The notes under the pieces: model-generated
Databases searched by the model: none
What the model was told of the DNA's origin: nothing
The model's input: only the letters and a program-made list of their open reading frames with translations
In this document: piece by piece, positions 35,517-43,324 of the stretch
Layout: each line of letters begins with the position of its first letter
How positions within the stretch are numbered: the stretch's first letter is position 1
Assembly (NCBI GenBank): GCA_001804865.1
Contig: MHBK01000006.1
Coordinates: 1 to 64,000 of the forward strand
Origin: Lentisphaerae bacterium GWF2_57_35
GTDB taxonomy: Bacteria; Verrucomicrobiota; Kiritimatiellia; CAIQIC01; GWF2-57-35
Length of the DNA stretch: 64,000 bases
Direction: 5' to 3'
Program-made: the position numbers and the translations under genes

Positions 35517-36156
35517 CTTTTGCCTTGTCGCCTATGAGTTCAATTTCCTTGCCTTGCCAGCTCAATACGCCTTTTTCGCTGAGCTTCTGGATCAGGCGCG
35601 AGAGGGTTTCCGGCGTCGTGCCGATGGCGGCGGCGATATCCTTCTTCGAAAGCGTCAGGCGAATATCCGTGCGGGTTCCATAGTGCTCGCGCAGAAATCG
35701 AAACAAACGCTCTTCGACATCGCGGGTCGACAGGTCGTAAATCCGCTCCGCAAGATACCGCTGCTTTCTCATAAGCATGGCGATGAAATCGTTTCGGAAA
35801 TCCTCGCGCTCCAACAGCCGGTGAAGGTCGCGCCGGGGAAAAAGAAACAGCACGCAATCCGTCAGGGCCACGGCCGAAACCGGGTAGCGATCCTGCTCGA
35901 CCAGTACGACCTCGGCAAAGACTTCTCCGGGCTGAATAAGTTTGATGACGATTTCGTTGCCGTCCGGCGCGGTCTTGAAAAGTTGGACGGTTCCGCTGTT
36001 GAGCAGATAAATCGAATGCCCCTTGTCCCCTTCGGCAAAGAGCAGTTCACGCTTTTTCACGTCGCGAGAAATCGCGATCTCCGCCAATGCCTTGCGGCTC
36101 TCGGGCGAGAGATCCTTGAAAAAATTTGCCTGCGCCAGCGTGATCAGCCAATCCAT
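35509..36156 (-). CDS. hcpR: Crp/Fnr-family regulator, probable HcpR
   Basis: The protein has 215 aa from the ATG at 36156 (GGAGG upstream). Cyclic-nucleotide-like beta-barrel (about 20-110, GTVQLFKTAPDGNEIVIKLIQPGEVFAE), dimer helix, then HTH with recognition helix TTPETLSRLIQKL. The E-x2-S-R pattern is that of FNR, which reads TTGA half-sites, and a TTGACC-N2-GGTCAA site lies 186 bp upstream, in front of divergent hcp. Only one Cys is present, so an FNR-type iron-sulfur cluster is unlikely; characterised HcpR proteins use heme or other nitrosative-stress sensing. The gene shares a transcript with the RsbU-like phosphatase (8-bp overlap). Confidence 0.85.
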   Translation of the reverse strand: MDWLITLAQANFFKDLSPESRKALAEIAISRDVKKRELLFAEGDKGHSIYLLNSGTVQLFKTAPDGNEIVIKLIQPGEVFAEVVLVEQDRYPVSAVALTDCVLFLFPRRDLHRLLEREDFRNDFIAMLMRKQRYLAERIYDLSTRDVEERLFRFLREHYGTRTDIRLTLSKKDIAAAIGTTPETLSRLIQKLSEKGVLSWQGKEIELIGDKAKDE

Positions 36157-36272
36157 GAAACCTCCGCATTTCCCGTCGATCGCCGCTAGTTTACGCAACG
36201 ACGGCCGGATTTGAAGCTTTTGTTCAAGCAACATTGATTTCAGGGGCATCGCGACAGGACAGGAGCCATGAC

Positions 36273-36290
36273 CACACTTCGCGAAGTGTG
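36273..36290. repeat. 18-bp perfect palindrome (repeat family D, copy 2)
   Basis: CACACTTCGCGAAGTGTG is self-complementary throughout. It resembles the core of the larger palindrome at 12832-12863 (CACACTTTGCAAAGTGTG), with two paired base changes that preserve symmetry. It lies in the hcpR-hcp divergent region, 51 bp from the HcpR-type operator. Confidence 0.8.
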
Positions 36291-36341
36291 ATGTCTCGCC
36301 GACTCCGCTTTTCTGGCGAAATGGACTTTTTTTGCCATTCC

Positions 36342-36355
36342 TTGACCTGGGTCAA
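36342..36355 (+). promoter_or_regulatory. HcpR/FNR-type operator of the hcp promoter
   Basis: TTGACCTGGGTCAA has perfect 6-bp arms (TTGACC/GGTCAA) around TG, extended by C and G on either side. It is the type of site described for HcpR in anaerobes. A TATGGT -10 candidate at 36378-36383 would put transcription start near 36390. The operator centre would then be about -41.5, the standard class II activation position. The hcp ATG is 71 bp beyond the operator. Confidence 0.82.
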
Positions 36356-36426
36356 GGTTTCTCCCTCGATCACGGGCTATGGTGCTGCGTGACGATACGA
36401 ACAGAAACGCAAGAGGAGAAAGAATA

Positions 36427-38082
36427 ATGAGTATGTTTTGCTTTCAGTGTGAACAAACGTTTAAGGGAACCGGCTGCGACAAGTTGGGCGTATGCGGCAA
36501 AGATCCCACGACCGCCAGCCTTCAAGACTTGTTGGTGCATGCCTCGAAGGGCATCAGCCAATATGCGCACAAGGCGCGCCAGCTGGGCGAAACGGATCAT
36601 GAGATCGACCTGACCGTCATCAAAGCGTTGTTCACCACGGTCACCAACGTCAATTTCGATCCCCTGCGCCTGGAACGGCTGCTCCGACAGGCAGCAACGA
36701 TCCGGGATCAGGCCAAGGCGCTTTACGAAAAAGCATGCCGGGCTAAAGGACAAACCCCTGAAACGTTGACCGGTCCGGCCGCCTGGCAACCGGCCGTCAC
36801 GCTCGAAGGCTTGGTCCGGCAAGGCGAGGAGCTCAGCCTTCTCAACCGCATCAACAGCCTCGGCCCCGATGTGACCGGACTTCAGGAACTGCTCACCTAC
36901 GGGCTGAAGGGCATGGCGGCTTACGCAGAGCACGCGCACTTGCTCGGTCAGGAAGACAAGGCCGTCTATGCCTTCGTCCACGATTCGCTGGACTATCTGA
37001 CTCGCGACGACGCGTCCATCGACGAGTTGTTCGGCCGCGTGCTGAAATGCGGCGAAGTAAATTTACGGGTCATGGAATTGCTCGATACCGCCAATACCGG
37101 CACGTACGGCCATCCTGTGCCCACGGCCGTCCGGATTACGACCGTCCAAGGCAAGGCCATCCTGGTTTCGGGCCACGATCTCAAGGATCTGGAGGCGCTG
37201 CTCAAACAGACGGAAGGCCTGGGAATTAACGTCTATACGCACGGCGAAATGCTCCCGGCGCACGGCTATCCCGGCTTGAAGAAATACAAGCACCTCGCCG
37301 GCAATTACGGCGGCGCCTGGCAGGATCAGGCCCGGGAATTCGATTTGTTCCCCGGCGCGATTCTCATGACGACCAACTGCATCCAGAAGCCGCGCGACAC
37401 CTACATGAGCCGAATCTTCACCAGCGGCCTCGTGGCTTGGCCGAATGTTCGCCACATCGACAACCAGAACTTCAAGCCGGTCATCGATGCCGCGCTGGCG
37501 GCGCCGGGATTCACGACGGATGAGCCGGAGAAAACCATCACCGTGGGATTCGGTCACAACGCCGTTTTGGGCGTTGCCGACAAGGTCATTGAAGCGGTCA
37601 AGAGCAAGGCCATCCGGCACTTCTTCCTGATCGGCGGCTGCGACGGCGCCAAGCCCGGGCGCAATTATTACACCGATTTTGCCCAGGCGGCGCCCAAGGA
37701 TTGCATCGTCATGACGCTGGCCTGCGGGAAGTATCGCTTCAACAAGCTCGACTTCGGGACCATCGGCGGGCTGCCCCGTTTGCTGGATTGCGGACAGTGC
37801 AACGATGCCTATTCCGCGATCAAGATCGCCGGAGCGCTGGCCGGGGCCTTCAACTGCGGCGTCAACGATCTTCCCTTGTCGTTGATCCTGTCCTGGTACG
37901 AACAGAAGGCGGTCTGCATTCTGCTGAGCCTGCTTTATCTCGGCATCAAGAACATCCGCCTCGGCCCCACCCTGCCCGCCTTTGTCAGCCCGGCGGTATT
38001 GAAAGTGCTCGTGGAAAAATTCAATATCCAGCCCATTACAACGGTGGAAAGAGACATGGAAGCCGCGCTGGCTTGTGCTTGA
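36427..38082 (+). CDS. hcp: Hybrid cluster protein (hydroxylamine reductase / NO detoxification)
   Basis: The protein has 551 aa from the ATG at 36427 (AGGAG upstream). The N-terminal Cys spacing CFQCEQTFKGTGCDKLGVC (C-x2-C-x8-C-x5-C) is that of class I Hcp with a [4Fe-4S] cluster, typical of strict anaerobes. Hybrid-cluster ligands are in GEMLPAHGYP, TNCIQKPRD, GGCDGAKPGR, TLACGKYRFN, LDCGQCNDAYS and the late LGPTLPAFVSP. It reduces hydroxylamine or NO and can act in protein S-nitrosylation. It is first in an apparent operon with a ferredoxin and a cupin. Confidence 0.96.
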   Translation: MSMFCFQCEQTFKGTGCDKLGVCGKDPTTASLQDLLVHASKGISQYAHKARQLGETDHEIDLTVIKALFTTVTNVNFDPLRLERLLRQAATIRDQAKALYEKACRAKGQTPETLTGPAAWQPAVTLEGLVRQGEELSLLNRINSLGPDVTGLQELLTYGLKGMAAYAEHAHLLGQEDKAVYAFVHDSLDYLTRDDASIDELFGRVLKCGEVNLRVMELLDTANTGTYGHPVPTAVRITTVQGKAILVSGHDLKDLEALLKQTEGLGINVYTHGEMLPAHGYPGLKKYKHLAGNYGGAWQDQAREFDLFPGAILMTTNCIQKPRDTYMSRIFTSGLVAWPNVRHIDNQNFKPVIDAALAAPGFTTDEPEKTITVGFGHNAVLGVADKVIEAVKSKAIRHFFLIGGCDGAKPGRNYYTDFAQAAPKDCIVMTLACGKYRFNKLDFGTIGGLPRLLDCGQCNDAYSAIKIAGALAGAFNCGVNDLPLSLILSWYEQKAVCILLSLLYLGIKNIRLGPTLPAFVSPAVLKVLVEKFNIQPITTVERDMEAALACA

Positions 38083-38086
38083 AGGG

Positions 38087-38119
38087 TGGAGTCCAAAGAG
38101 TCCAAGGTCCAAAGTCAGA
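38087..38119. repeat. GTCCAAAG/GTCC repeat (family E, copy 2)
   Basis: GTGGAGTCCAAAGAGTCCAA (38086-38105) followed by GGTCCAAAGTC is the reverse orientation of the repeat at 12901-12950. It begins 4 bp after the hcp stop and ends 8 bp before the ferredoxin start, thus within the operon. Confidence 0.7.
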
Positions 38120-38126
38120 GGGTTAG

Positions 38127-38930
38127 ATGAAAAGAAAAATTATTACCATCGACGAAGAGAAATGTAACGGATGCGGGGCATGCATCACGGCTTGCGCGGA
38201 GGGAGCGCTGGCCTTGGTCGATGGCAAGGCCCGGCTCGTGAAGGATCAGTATTGCGACGGCTTCGGCGATTGCCTGGGCGAGTGCCCGACCGGCGCCTTG
38301 AAGATCGTGGAAAAGGACGCCTCTGAGTTTGACGTGGAAGCGACGAAGCAGCATGTGCTGAAAACCGGCGGCGCGGAAGCCGTCCGCCGGATGGAACAAG
38401 CCGGGGCCCAGCATGCGACGGCGGAAAAGCCGAAATTCGCCGGCTGCCCCGGCCTGGCCATGCGCTTCAATCCAGATCGCAAATCTGAGCGGGCCGCCCC
38501 CCCCGCGGACAGCCCCGCTCAGGTTATTCCTTCCGAATTGAATCAATGGCCCATCCAAATTCATCTCGTTCCGTCCGATGCCCCGTTTTTCCGGGAACGC
38601 GAGCTGGTGGTCATGAGCACCTGCGCTCCGCTGGCCTCGGCCGATGTGCATTGGCGCTTCCTGCGCGGCCGCTCCGTCGTGGTCGGCTGCTCCAAGCTGG
38701 ACCACACGGATGGGTATGCCGAGAAGCTGGCGGCCATTCTGTCCGAACCCAGCATCCCGAAGGTCATCGTCGTCCGCATGGAAGTGCCCTGCTGCGGCGG
38801 GCTGACAGCCATCGTCCGGGCTGCGGCCGCTTCGTCGGGCCGAAACGATTTGATTGTCGAAGAAACCACGGTAGGCATTGGCGGCGGTATACTAAGGACG
38901 ACGATTCTTAACGAAAGGAGTGCGTCATGA
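38127..38930 (+). CDS. Two-[4Fe-4S] ferredoxin protein associated with Hcp (FrdX-like)
   Basis: The protein has 267 aa. The first cluster is CNGCGACITAC (about 13-23) with its fourth ligand completed by the second group CDGFGDCLGECP (about 47-58). A C-terminal domain (about 130-267) has further Cys (MSTCAPLASADVH, VGCSKLD, VPCCGGLTAIV), suggesting an additional metal- or redox-active site. hcp-frdX pairs are the core HcpR regulon in several anaerobes. It would supply electrons to Hcp. Spacing to hcp is 44 bp; the cupin start overlaps its stop. Confidence 0.88.
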   Translation: MKRKIITIDEEKCNGCGACITACAEGALALVDGKARLVKDQYCDGFGDCLGECPTGALKIVEKDASEFDVEATKQHVLKTGGAEAVRRMEQAGAQHATAEKPKFAGCPGLAMRFNPDRKSERAAPPADSPAQVIPSELNQWPIQIHLVPSDAPFFRERELVVMSTCAPLASADVHWRFLRGRSVVVGCSKLDHTDGYAEKLAAILSEPSIPKVIVVRMEVPCCGGLTAIVRAAAASSGRNDLIVEETTVGIGGGILRTTILNERSAS

Positions 38931-39256
38931 AAGCGACCGACGACCTCAAAGCGCAAGCCATCGATCTGAAAACATTCATCGACTATTCAAAAGGCTCCGT
39001 AGTCAGCAAAACGCTCGTAGATAAAAAGGCGGGCACCCTGACCTTGTTTTCGTTCGACGAGGGCCAAGGGTTAAGCGAACACACGGCGCCGTACGACGCC
39101 GTGGTACAAATTATCGAAGGCACAGCCGAATTGACCATTGGCGGACAACCGGTGAAGCCCTCCGAGGGCCAGTTGGTGATCATGCCGGCCAACGTGCCTC
39201 ATGCGGTTCACGCCGTCACCCGCTTTAAAATGTTGCTCATCATGATACGTTCTTGA
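38927..39256 (+). CDS. Small cupin-domain protein
   Basis: The protein has 109 aa. A single cupin barrel: EHTAPYDAVVQIIEGTAELTIGGQPVKPSEGQLVIMPANVPHAVHAV, with His and Glu in positions suitable for a metal site (EHTAPYD..., PHAVHA). The start ATG overlaps the ferredoxin stop by 4 bp and follows GAAAGGAG, so it is co-translated and belongs to the hcp operon. Function unknown; many such cupins sense or bind small molecules. Confidence 0.85.
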   Translation: MKATDDLKAQAIDLKTFIDYSKGSVVSKTLVDKKAGTLTLFSFDEGQGLSEHTAPYDAVVQIIEGTAELTIGGQPVKPSEGQLVIMPANVPHAVHAVTRFKMLLIMIRS

Positions 39257-39322
39257 GTCAAAAACTTGAATTATGCCTGGCGACAGGTAGTGTACTCTAG
39301 TTTTCAATGAAAGGAGCCTGGA

Positions 39323-39820
39323 ATGAGGCATGTATATCTGTTGGCGGTGGGAGCAGTTATAAGCGGCGGTTTGGTTTTTCAGGCATGGGCTGGGCCGGCC
39401 TGTTGTGGAGCCAAAGAAAAAGGCGCTTGCGGGATTGTTAAACCAGAAGTAAAAGCCGATTCGGCAACGAATGCCGTTGGCTATGGAGTTGTCGATACGG
39501 CGGCATTGAGATCGATTCTCGATGCAAAAACCCCTGTTGCAGTAGTAGATGCTCGGACGGCTCAATACGACGACGGGAAAAGGATTTCCGGCGCTATTTC
39601 TCTGCCGGCCGACAGCTCCACCGAGGCCATTGAAAAGGCCCTGCCAGACAAAAATCAGCTTGTTGTAACCTATTGCAGCAATCTGAAATGTCCTGCCAGC
39701 AAGATCCTCTCCGAGAAGTTGATCGAAATGGGATATAAGAACGTTTTGAAATATCCCGACGGATTGGAAGGCTGGCTCCAAGCCGGACAGCCGGCCGCCG
39801 AAGCCTCTAAACCCATGTAA
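39323..39820 (+). CDS. Secreted rhodanese-domain protein
   Basis: The protein has 165 aa. A signal peptide is cleaved near AWA-GP (residues 23/24). A short Cys-rich segment (CCGAKEKGAC) follows, then a rhodanese fold with VAVVDARTAQYDDGKRISGA and the active-site Cys118 in VVTYCSNLKCPAS. The loop after the Cys is longer than in single-domain thiosulfate sulfurtransferases, as in periplasmic members. AAAGGAG precedes the ATG. It ends just before a strong terminator. It may be the last gene of the hcp transcript or independent. Confidence 0.87.
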   Translation: MRHVYLLAVGAVISGGLVFQAWAGPACCGAKEKGACGIVKPEVKADSATNAVGYGVVDTAALRSILDAKTPVAVVDARTAQYDDGKRISGAISLPADSSTEAIEKALPDKNQLVVTYCSNLKCPASKILSEKLIEMGYKNVLKYPDGLEGWLQAGQPAAEASKPM

Positions 39821-39840
39821 AAGCAAACGTACTTAATAAA

Positions 39841-39874
39841 AAGCCGGCCGCGCTCTTTGCGCGGCCGGCTTTTT
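39841..39874 (+). terminator. Strong intrinsic terminator after the rhodanese gene
   Basis: The 13-bp stem AAGCCGGCCGCGC / GCGCGGCCGGCTT around TCTTT is perfect and followed by TTT. It separates the hcp-rhodanese block from pta. Confidence 0.93.
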
Positions 39875-39994
39875 GTTTCGATCCAAGCGGGACGAAATTA
39901 CCCCCCTTCAAATGCAGTTTACATATCGTACAGTTTCCGGTATTGAGGGTTGTTCATTCAACATGAACCCTTTGCTAAAGAAGAGAATATCCTT

Positions 39995-41017
39995 ATGAAA
40001 AAGACCGTATTGGAAACCATTCGCGAGAAAGCGCGGTCCCTCGGAAGAAAAATCGTCCTGACAGAGAGCGACGACCTTCGCAACTTGCAGGCGGCGGCCA
40101 AGCTGGTGCTGACCGGTTATGCCAAGCCGATTTTGGTGGGCGACGAGGCGGCGATCAACAAGCTGGCCGGCGACAACGGCGTTCGCATGGTGGGCGTGGA
40201 GGTCGTCGATGTGAACAACAGTCCCCGGCGGAGCGATTATATCCATACGGTTCTGCAACTCCGAAAGAGCAAAGGTCTAACGGAAGACCAGGCCCGCGAA
40301 TGGCTCAAAGACACCTGCGTTTTTGCGGCGGCCATGGTTTGCGCAGGCGACGCTCATGGCTATGTATCCGGAGGTGGGAATCCCAAGGGCTACAATCACG
40401 ACACCGGCAGCAAGACCAAGCCGGCCTTGCAGTTGTTCAAGACAGCGCCCGGCATTAAGACCGCCTCGGCGTATTTCATCATGCAAATGCCCGATCCCAA
40501 GTGGGGCTTCAATGGCGCGTTGTTCTATGCCGACTGCGGCTTGGTCATCAATCCCAACGCCGACCAACTAGCCGAAATTGCCGTCGCCACGGCTCGTACG
40601 TTCCGGGCTCTGACCGGCGAAGAACCGCGCGTGGGCATGATCAGTTGCTCCACGAAAGGCTCCGCCAAAGACCCGATCATCGACAAGGTCATCGAAGCGA
40701 CCGCCAAGGCCAAGGCCCTGGATCCGCAACTTAAGGTGGATGGCGAATTCCAGTTCGATGCCGCCGTCATCCCGTCCATCGGCGCCAAAAAAGCGCCGGG
40801 TTCTGAAATCGCCGGAAACTGCAATGTGCTGATTTTCCCGGACCTGAATTGCGGAAACACCATGTACAAAGCCACCGAACGACTGGCCGGCGCAACGGCT
40901 ATCGGACCGCTGCTGCAAGGCCTTCGCCGTCCGTTCAACGACGTGTCGCGCGGCTGCTCCGCGGATGACATCGTCGACTGCGCCGCGGTCGCCGCGATCA
41001 CAGAATGGACGGAATAG
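39995..41017 (+). CDS. pta: Phosphate acetyltransferase
   Basis: The protein has 340 aa from the ATG at 39995. PTA_PTB family features: KKTVLETIREKARSLGRKIVLTESDD, AGDAHGYVSGGGNP, SASYF-type segment ASAYFIMQMPDP, ALFYADCGLVINPNADQLAEIAVATA and VDGEFQFDAAV with the late VLIFPDLNCGNTMYKATERLAGA. It interconverts acetyl-CoA and acetyl-phosphate; an acetate kinase would complete ATP generation but is not in the window. A single-domain (short) Pta is normal for fermenting anaerobes. Confidence 0.95.
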   Translation: MKKTVLETIREKARSLGRKIVLTESDDLRNLQAAAKLVLTGYAKPILVGDEAAINKLAGDNGVRMVGVEVVDVNNSPRRSDYIHTVLQLRKSKGLTEDQAREWLKDTCVFAAAMVCAGDAHGYVSGGGNPKGYNHDTGSKTKPALQLFKTAPGIKTASAYFIMQMPDPKWGFNGALFYADCGLVINPNADQLAEIAVATARTFRALTGEEPRVGMISCSTKGSAKDPIIDKVIEATAKAKALDPQLKVDGEFQFDAAVIPSIGAKKAPGSEIAGNCNVLIFPDLNCGNTMYKATERLAGATAIGPLLQGLRRPFNDVSRGCSADDIVDCAAVAAITEWTE

Positions 41018-41089
41018 CCGCCGTTCCTCCCGGTAATAAACCCGTTCAGAAACGTGGCGAATCCGCTATGTCTGTGTTATCTTTATACT

Positions 41090-42187
41090 ATGAAATATGT
41101 CGACGAATATCGTAATGAAGCGGCCGTTCGGCAGTATGCGGACAAAATTCGCCGGACTGTGACGAGGCCGTGGAATATCATGGAGATATGCGGCGGCCAG
41201 ACTCATTCCATTGTTAAATACGGCTTGGACACGTTGTTGCCGGAGGATATCCAACTCATTCATGGGCCCGGCTGTCCCGTTTGCGTGACCTCCCTTGAAT
41301 TAATCGACAAGGCCATTAACATTGCCTCGCGGCCGGGCGTTATTTTTTGCTCCTTCGGCGATATGCTTCGCGTTCCCGGATCAGGCCGGGATTTGTTCTC
41401 GGTCAAAGCGGCCGGGGGCGATGTCCGGATTGTATATTCGCCTCTCGATGCCTTGGAATTAGCTCGCCGGAATCCCGAACGCCAGGTGGTCTTTTTTGCC
41501 ATTGGGTTCGAGACGACCTCGTCTCCCAATGCGATGGCGGCCTATCAAGCGCGCAAAGAAGGGATCAAGAATTTCAGCCTGCTGGTATCGCAGGTCATGG
41601 TGCCGCCGGCGATTGAAGCGATTCTTTCCTCGCCCGATCAGCAAGTACAAGGCTTTCTGGCGGCCGGTCATGTCTGTGCCATCATGGGCTACAAGGAATA
41701 CGAACCCATTGCCGCAAAATATAAAATCCCCATCGTGGTCACCGGCTTTGAACCGCTGGATATCCTTCAAGGTATTGAAATGTGCGTGCAGTTGCTTGAG
41801 GAAGGGCGCTATGAGGTAGCCAATCAATACACCCGCGCCGTGAGCCGCGAAGGCAACATACCGGCCCAAAACATCCTGAAAGAAGTATTTCAGGTCATTC
41901 CCCGCAAGTGGCGAGGCATCGGCTTGATCCCCGGCAGCGGGTTGGGACTCAACGAGACGTATCGCGAGTACGATGCGGAGTATCGATTTGACGTCGCCGG
42001 ACTGACCACCGAAGAATCCGGCGAATGCATTAGCGGGCTTATTCTTCAAGGCTTGAAAAAGCCTCATGAATGTCCGGCCTTCGGAACCCGCTGCACGCCG
42101 GAACATCCGCTGGGCGCCACCATGGTTTCCTCGGAAGGCGCTTGCGCCGCCTATTATCGTTATCGTCGCCACAAAACCCCGGAATGA
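41090..42187 (+). CDS. hypD: Hydrogenase maturation protein HypD
   Basis: The protein has 365 aa from the ATG at 41090, where homologues begin with a KYVDEYR-type sequence. Family motifs are intact: EICGGQTHS (about 33-41), [11 protein letters not shown] (about 60-70), [10 protein letters not shown]-like [21 protein letters not shown] and the [4Fe-4S] Cys near the C-terminus ([16 protein letters not shown]). HypD assembles the Fe(CN)2CO unit of [NiFe]-hydrogenases with HypC and HypE. It overlaps hypE by 4 bp. No [NiFe]-hydrogenase, hypA, hypB, hypC or hypF is in the window. Confidence 0.96.
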   Translation: MKYVDEYRNEAAVRQYADKIRRTVTRPWNIMEICGGQTHSIVKYGLDTLLPEDIQLIHGPGCPVCVTSLELIDKAINIASRPGVIFCSFGDMLRVPGSGRDLFSVKAAGGDVRIVYSPLDALELARRNPERQVVFFAIGFETTSSPNAMAAYQARKEGIKNFSLLVSQVMVPPAIEAILSSPDQQVQGFLAAGHVCAIMGYKEYEPIAAKYKIPIVVTGFEPLDILQGIEMCVQLLEEGRYEVANQYTRAVSREGNIPAQNILKEVFQVIPRKWRGIGLIPGSGLGLNETYREYDAEYRFDVAGLTTEESGECISGLILQGLKKPHECPAFGTRCTPEHPLGATMVSSEGACAAYYRYRRHKTPE

Positions 42188-43248
42188 TCATCATGGATAA
42201 CGCCCTTTCATTCAACCTGCAGTGCCCGATCCCCATTCGCGACTACCCCATCGTCACGCTGGCCCACGGCGGCGGCGGCTCGTTGATGGGCGGGTTGATC
42301 GAGAAAATGATCCTGCCCGCATTTCAAAATCCCCTACTCGCCGAACGGCACGATGGCGCCGTCTTCGACAGCCACGGCCGCAAGATGGCGTTCACGACGG
42401 ACTCTTATGTGGTGCGTCCTCTCGTCTTTCCGGGCGGCGACATCGGAACCATGGCCATTAATGGCACCGTCAACGACCTGGCCATGTGCGGCGCCAAGCC
42501 CTTGTATCTGAGTGTGGGCTTCATCCTGGAAGAAGGGCTCTCCATGGAGACGCTTTGGAAAATCATCTGCTCCATGAGCATCGCCGCCGGCAAAGCCGGA
42601 GTCCAAATTGTCACTGGCGACACCAAGGTCGTCGATAAAGGCAAGGGCGACGGGCTCTACATCAACACGGCCGGCGTCGGAGCGCTCGCCACGGAACGGA
42701 CCATTTCGCCGGCGGCGGTCTGTCCCGGCGACGTCATTCTCCTGAGCGGCGATGTAGGACGACACGGCGTCGCCATCATGGCCGTGCGCGAAGGGCTTAC
42801 GTTCGAGACCACCATTCAAAGCGACTGCGCTCCGCTTCACGAAACAGTCCTGGAACTGCTCCAGGCAGGCATTGAAGTTCATTGCCTGCGCGACCTGACC
42901 CGCGGAGGTCTGGCCAGCGCGCTGGTGGAAATCGCCAACACCAGCCGCAAGGAAATCCGGATCGACGAGAAATCGGTCGCCGTCGAAGACCAAGTTCAGG
43001 GCGCCTGCGAATTGCTGGGGCTCGATCCGCTCTACGTAGCCAACGAAGGCCGGTTTGCGGCCTTCGTAGCCCCTCAGGACGCCGACCGAGCGCTGAACAT
43101 CCTGCGCAAAGCCCCCGGCGGCGAAAAAGCCGCCCGCATCGGACACGTCTCGGAGATCCCCCAACCCCACGTCCTGATGACCAGTTGCATCGGCGCCCTT
43201 CGCGTCATCGATCTCCTGAGCGGCGAGCAGTTGCCGCGGATTTGTTGA
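42184..43248 (+). CDS. hypE: Hydrogenase maturation protein HypE
   Basis: The protein has 354 aa from the ATG at 42184 (ATGA overlap with hypD; the ATG at 42193 is an alternative). [15 protein letters not shown] starts the AIR-synthase-like fold, GDTKVVDKG and [14 protein letters not shown] follow. The C-terminus is PRIC, with the terminal Cys that is carbamoylated and dehydrated to thiocyanate in the family. It partners with HypD in cyanide ligand synthesis. It lies directly downstream of hypD and shows no sign of decay. Confidence 0.96.
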   Translation: MIIMDNALSFNLQCPIPIRDYPIVTLAHGGGGSLMGGLIEKMILPAFQNPLLAERHDGAVFDSHGRKMAFTTDSYVVRPLVFPGGDIGTMAINGTVNDLAMCGAKPLYLSVGFILEEGLSMETLWKIICSMSIAAGKAGVQIVTGDTKVVDKGKGDGLYINTAGVGALATERTISPAAVCPGDVILLSGDVGRHGVAIMAVREGLTFETTIQSDCAPLHETVLELLQAGIEVHCLRDLTRGGLASALVEIANTSRKEIRIDEKSVAVEDQVQGACELLGLDPLYVANEGRFAAFVAPQDADRALNILRKAPGGEKAARIGHVSEIPQPHVLMTSCIGALRVIDLLSGEQLPRIC

Positions 43249-43285
43249 TCGACCTGACAAAAACAGCAAGCAATTTGAATTATAC

Positions 43286-43315
43286 AAGGTGGCCCGGCTT
43301 CTCCGAAGACGGGCT
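43286..43315. repeat. 30-bp hairpin element (family F, copy 2) left of the serpin gene
   Basis: AAGGTGGCCCGGCTTCTCC (43286-43304) is followed by GAAGACGGGCT (43305-43315). It can fold as GCCCGGCTTC / GAAGACGGGC. The exact reverse complement, split by 38 bp, flanks the serpin on the other side (44692-44759). It lies in the hypE-serpin convergent gap and may serve as a terminator. Confidence 0.88.
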
Positions 43316-43324
43316 ATCCCTCGT

